Made by a program: the position numbers and the translations under genes. From Bacteroidota bacterium (GTDB lineage: Bacteria > Bacteroidota > Bacteroidia > Chitinophagales > Chitinophagaceae), in assembly GCA_013285915.1 (NCBI GenBank), contig JABDGS010000003.1, positions 1 to 64,000 of the forward strand: 64,000 nucleotides of DNA. The letters run 5' to 3'. Every line of letters begins with the position of its first letter. Positions within the stretch are counted from its first letter, which is position 1. The notes under the pieces are model-generated. The model searched no databases, was not told where the DNA came from, and saw nothing but the letters and a program-made list of their open reading frames with translations. Positions 63,243 to 64,000 of the stretch are shown here, in pieces.

Positions 63243-64000
63243 CTAAATTTTGCCCGCTACATACATTTGGTCAAATGTGGGTTGCTGGCTGCCGCCTTCT
63301 TTTTCAAGCGTAACCGCAAACATTTGGGCGGTGGGAATATTTTTCATTTTGCAAACGCCATCGCAGTCGCCAATTAAGCCGGCATCAACCGGTTTACCGT
63401 CAACAATGGCCCAAAGCTGGTATTGTTTGCCTGTTGGCGCCTGTGGCAGCTTATTTACATAAACATACACGTCTTTTGTTCGGGTATCCCAATAAACTGT
63501 AGCAACATCGCCTTCCCTGCCTTTAACGCCGCCCATTTTCACCACATGCATGGCACTGTCCTGGAAAATATTAACCGTTTGCTGCAAGCTGTTATATTTT
63601 GTTTGGTATGCCTGCAGGGTTTTTTGGTTATTTAGTAAAGCCTCATAATCATTTGAAACACTACTGTATTTATCGTAGTAAAAGTAATTAAAGCCCGCAC
63701 TCACTACCAGCAGGATTGAGGCTGCAACGGCAATATACCGCCACGCGCCCGGTGTGGTAATTTGCACCACTTTAGCGGGCTGGCTTACGGGTACGGGCGT
63801 TTCCGCCGGTATTATTACCATTTTTGGCTCCTCAAATTCATCCTCAAGCGCATCCATTATCTGCTGCTTTAACTCAGCAGGCGGTGTTATACCATCTTCA
63901 GAAATATTGCTTTGTATAAGCGATGCAAACGCATCAACAGCCTGTTTTATTCCAGGGTATTGCACAGCAAGAGCTTCCAGTTCAGCCGCCTCCTCTGCAC
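63243..64000 (-). CDS. Anti-sigma factor (RskA-like C-terminal domain), cut by the window edge
   Basis: The frame stays open to base 64000, so the ORF-track GTG at 63965 is internal and the gene begins outside the window. The visible part starts in AEEAAELEALAVQYPGIKQAVDAF, the helical end of an N-terminal anti-sigma domain, then a transmembrane helix (WRYIAVAASILLVVSAGFNYF) and the outer domain with TVYWDTRTKDVYVYVNKLPQAPTGKQYQLWAIVDGKPVDAGLI, which is the RskA/anti-sigma-K type C-terminal part. Its sigma factor would lie just outside the window. Confidence 0.88.
   Translation of the reverse strand, partial: AEEAAELEALAVQYPGIKQAVDAFASLIQSNISEDGITPPAELKQQIMDALEDEFEEPKMVIIPAETPVPVSQPAKVVQITTPGAWRYIAVAASILLVVSAGFNYFYYDKYSSVSNDYEALLNNQKTLQAYQTKYNSLQQTVNIFQDSAMHVVKMGGVKGREGDVATVYWDTRTKDVYVYVNKLPQAPTGKQYQLWAIVDGKPVDAGLIGDCDGVCKMKNIPTAQMFAVTLEKEGGSQQPTFDQMYVAGKI

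Noticed and set aside
1-64000. tRNA, rRNA, CRISPR and intact insertion sequences
   Set aside because: I saw no T-loop GGTTCGAATCC patterns, no regularly spaced direct repeats with spacers, and no transposase or integrase ORF in either strand.

Overview
The window reads as a chromosomal segment of a Bacteroidota bacterium, most likely of the Chitinophagaceae or a close relative. This rests on the ftsX - DUF3098 - uppP order, many lipoproteins and Gln-terminated signal peptides (…AQ), families typical of the phylum (DUF3108, DUF2911, DUF4878, DUF6807, DUF1080, GH106), and occasional TAnnTTTG promoter boxes. I saw no tRNA, rRNA, CRISPR array, complete insertion sequence or prophage. Gene density is high, both strands are used, and most of the content is household or saprophytic.

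Layout. 0-5 kb: tail of ftsX, a lipocalin-like lipoprotein, DUF3098, uppP, an UMF1-type MFS permease and an MBL-fold hydrolase. 5-10.7 kb: DUF3108 and flippase-like genes, ruvC, a membrane protein, DinB, a ParE-like toxin module, and a secreted protein with an L,D-transpeptidase-like C-terminus. 10.8-24.7 kb: GH106 glycosidase, arginase-family enzyme, DUF2911-TPR protein, CBM9-like protein, PPK2, a TIM-barrel isomerase, an ABC exporter pair, a beta-propeller protein, EamA permease, Dps, and an OsmC-ferredoxin fusion. 24.7-27 kb: YtxH, dnaJ, grpE. 27.4-36.4 kb: a type B carboxylesterase, then a compact five-gene operon of two secreted esterases, a CitMHS carrier, AtuA and an AtuA-like small protein. 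36.6-42.5 kb (mostly minus): TauE, ppa, crcB, two DUF4878-type lipoproteins, phoH, and a TPM-TPM-LemA operon. 42.7-50.5 kb: a carbohydrate cluster (DUF6807, double DUF1080, Gfo/Idh oxidoreductase, DUF4965 protein) in which two long genes and one small gene are broken by single extra bases. 51.6-64 kb: kbl, an acyl-ester hydrolase, an AT-rich two-gene unit of unknown function, an amidohydrolase, a WG-repeat lipoprotein, an ECF sigma / anti-sigma / outer-membrane-barrel operon, and an anti-sigma gene running off the right edge.

Points of interest. (1) The five-gene esterase-CitMHS-AtuA operon looks like a self-contained route for releasing, importing and using an organic acid held in an ester; I regard it as the best candidate for an undescribed pathway here. 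(2) The 42-50 kb cluster fits the oxidation and 3-keto-glycoside style of sugar breakdown. (3) The frame breaks cluster within about 3 kb and are all +1, two of them in A6/A7 runs, so they are either assembly errors, slippage sites or early decay. (4) Intergenic regions carry several families of short palindromic or low-complexity repeats, including two roughly 260-270 bp units with inverted ends, and one repeat copy forms the C-terminal codons of kbl.

All assignments come from reading the protein sequences for motifs; no database search was possible.
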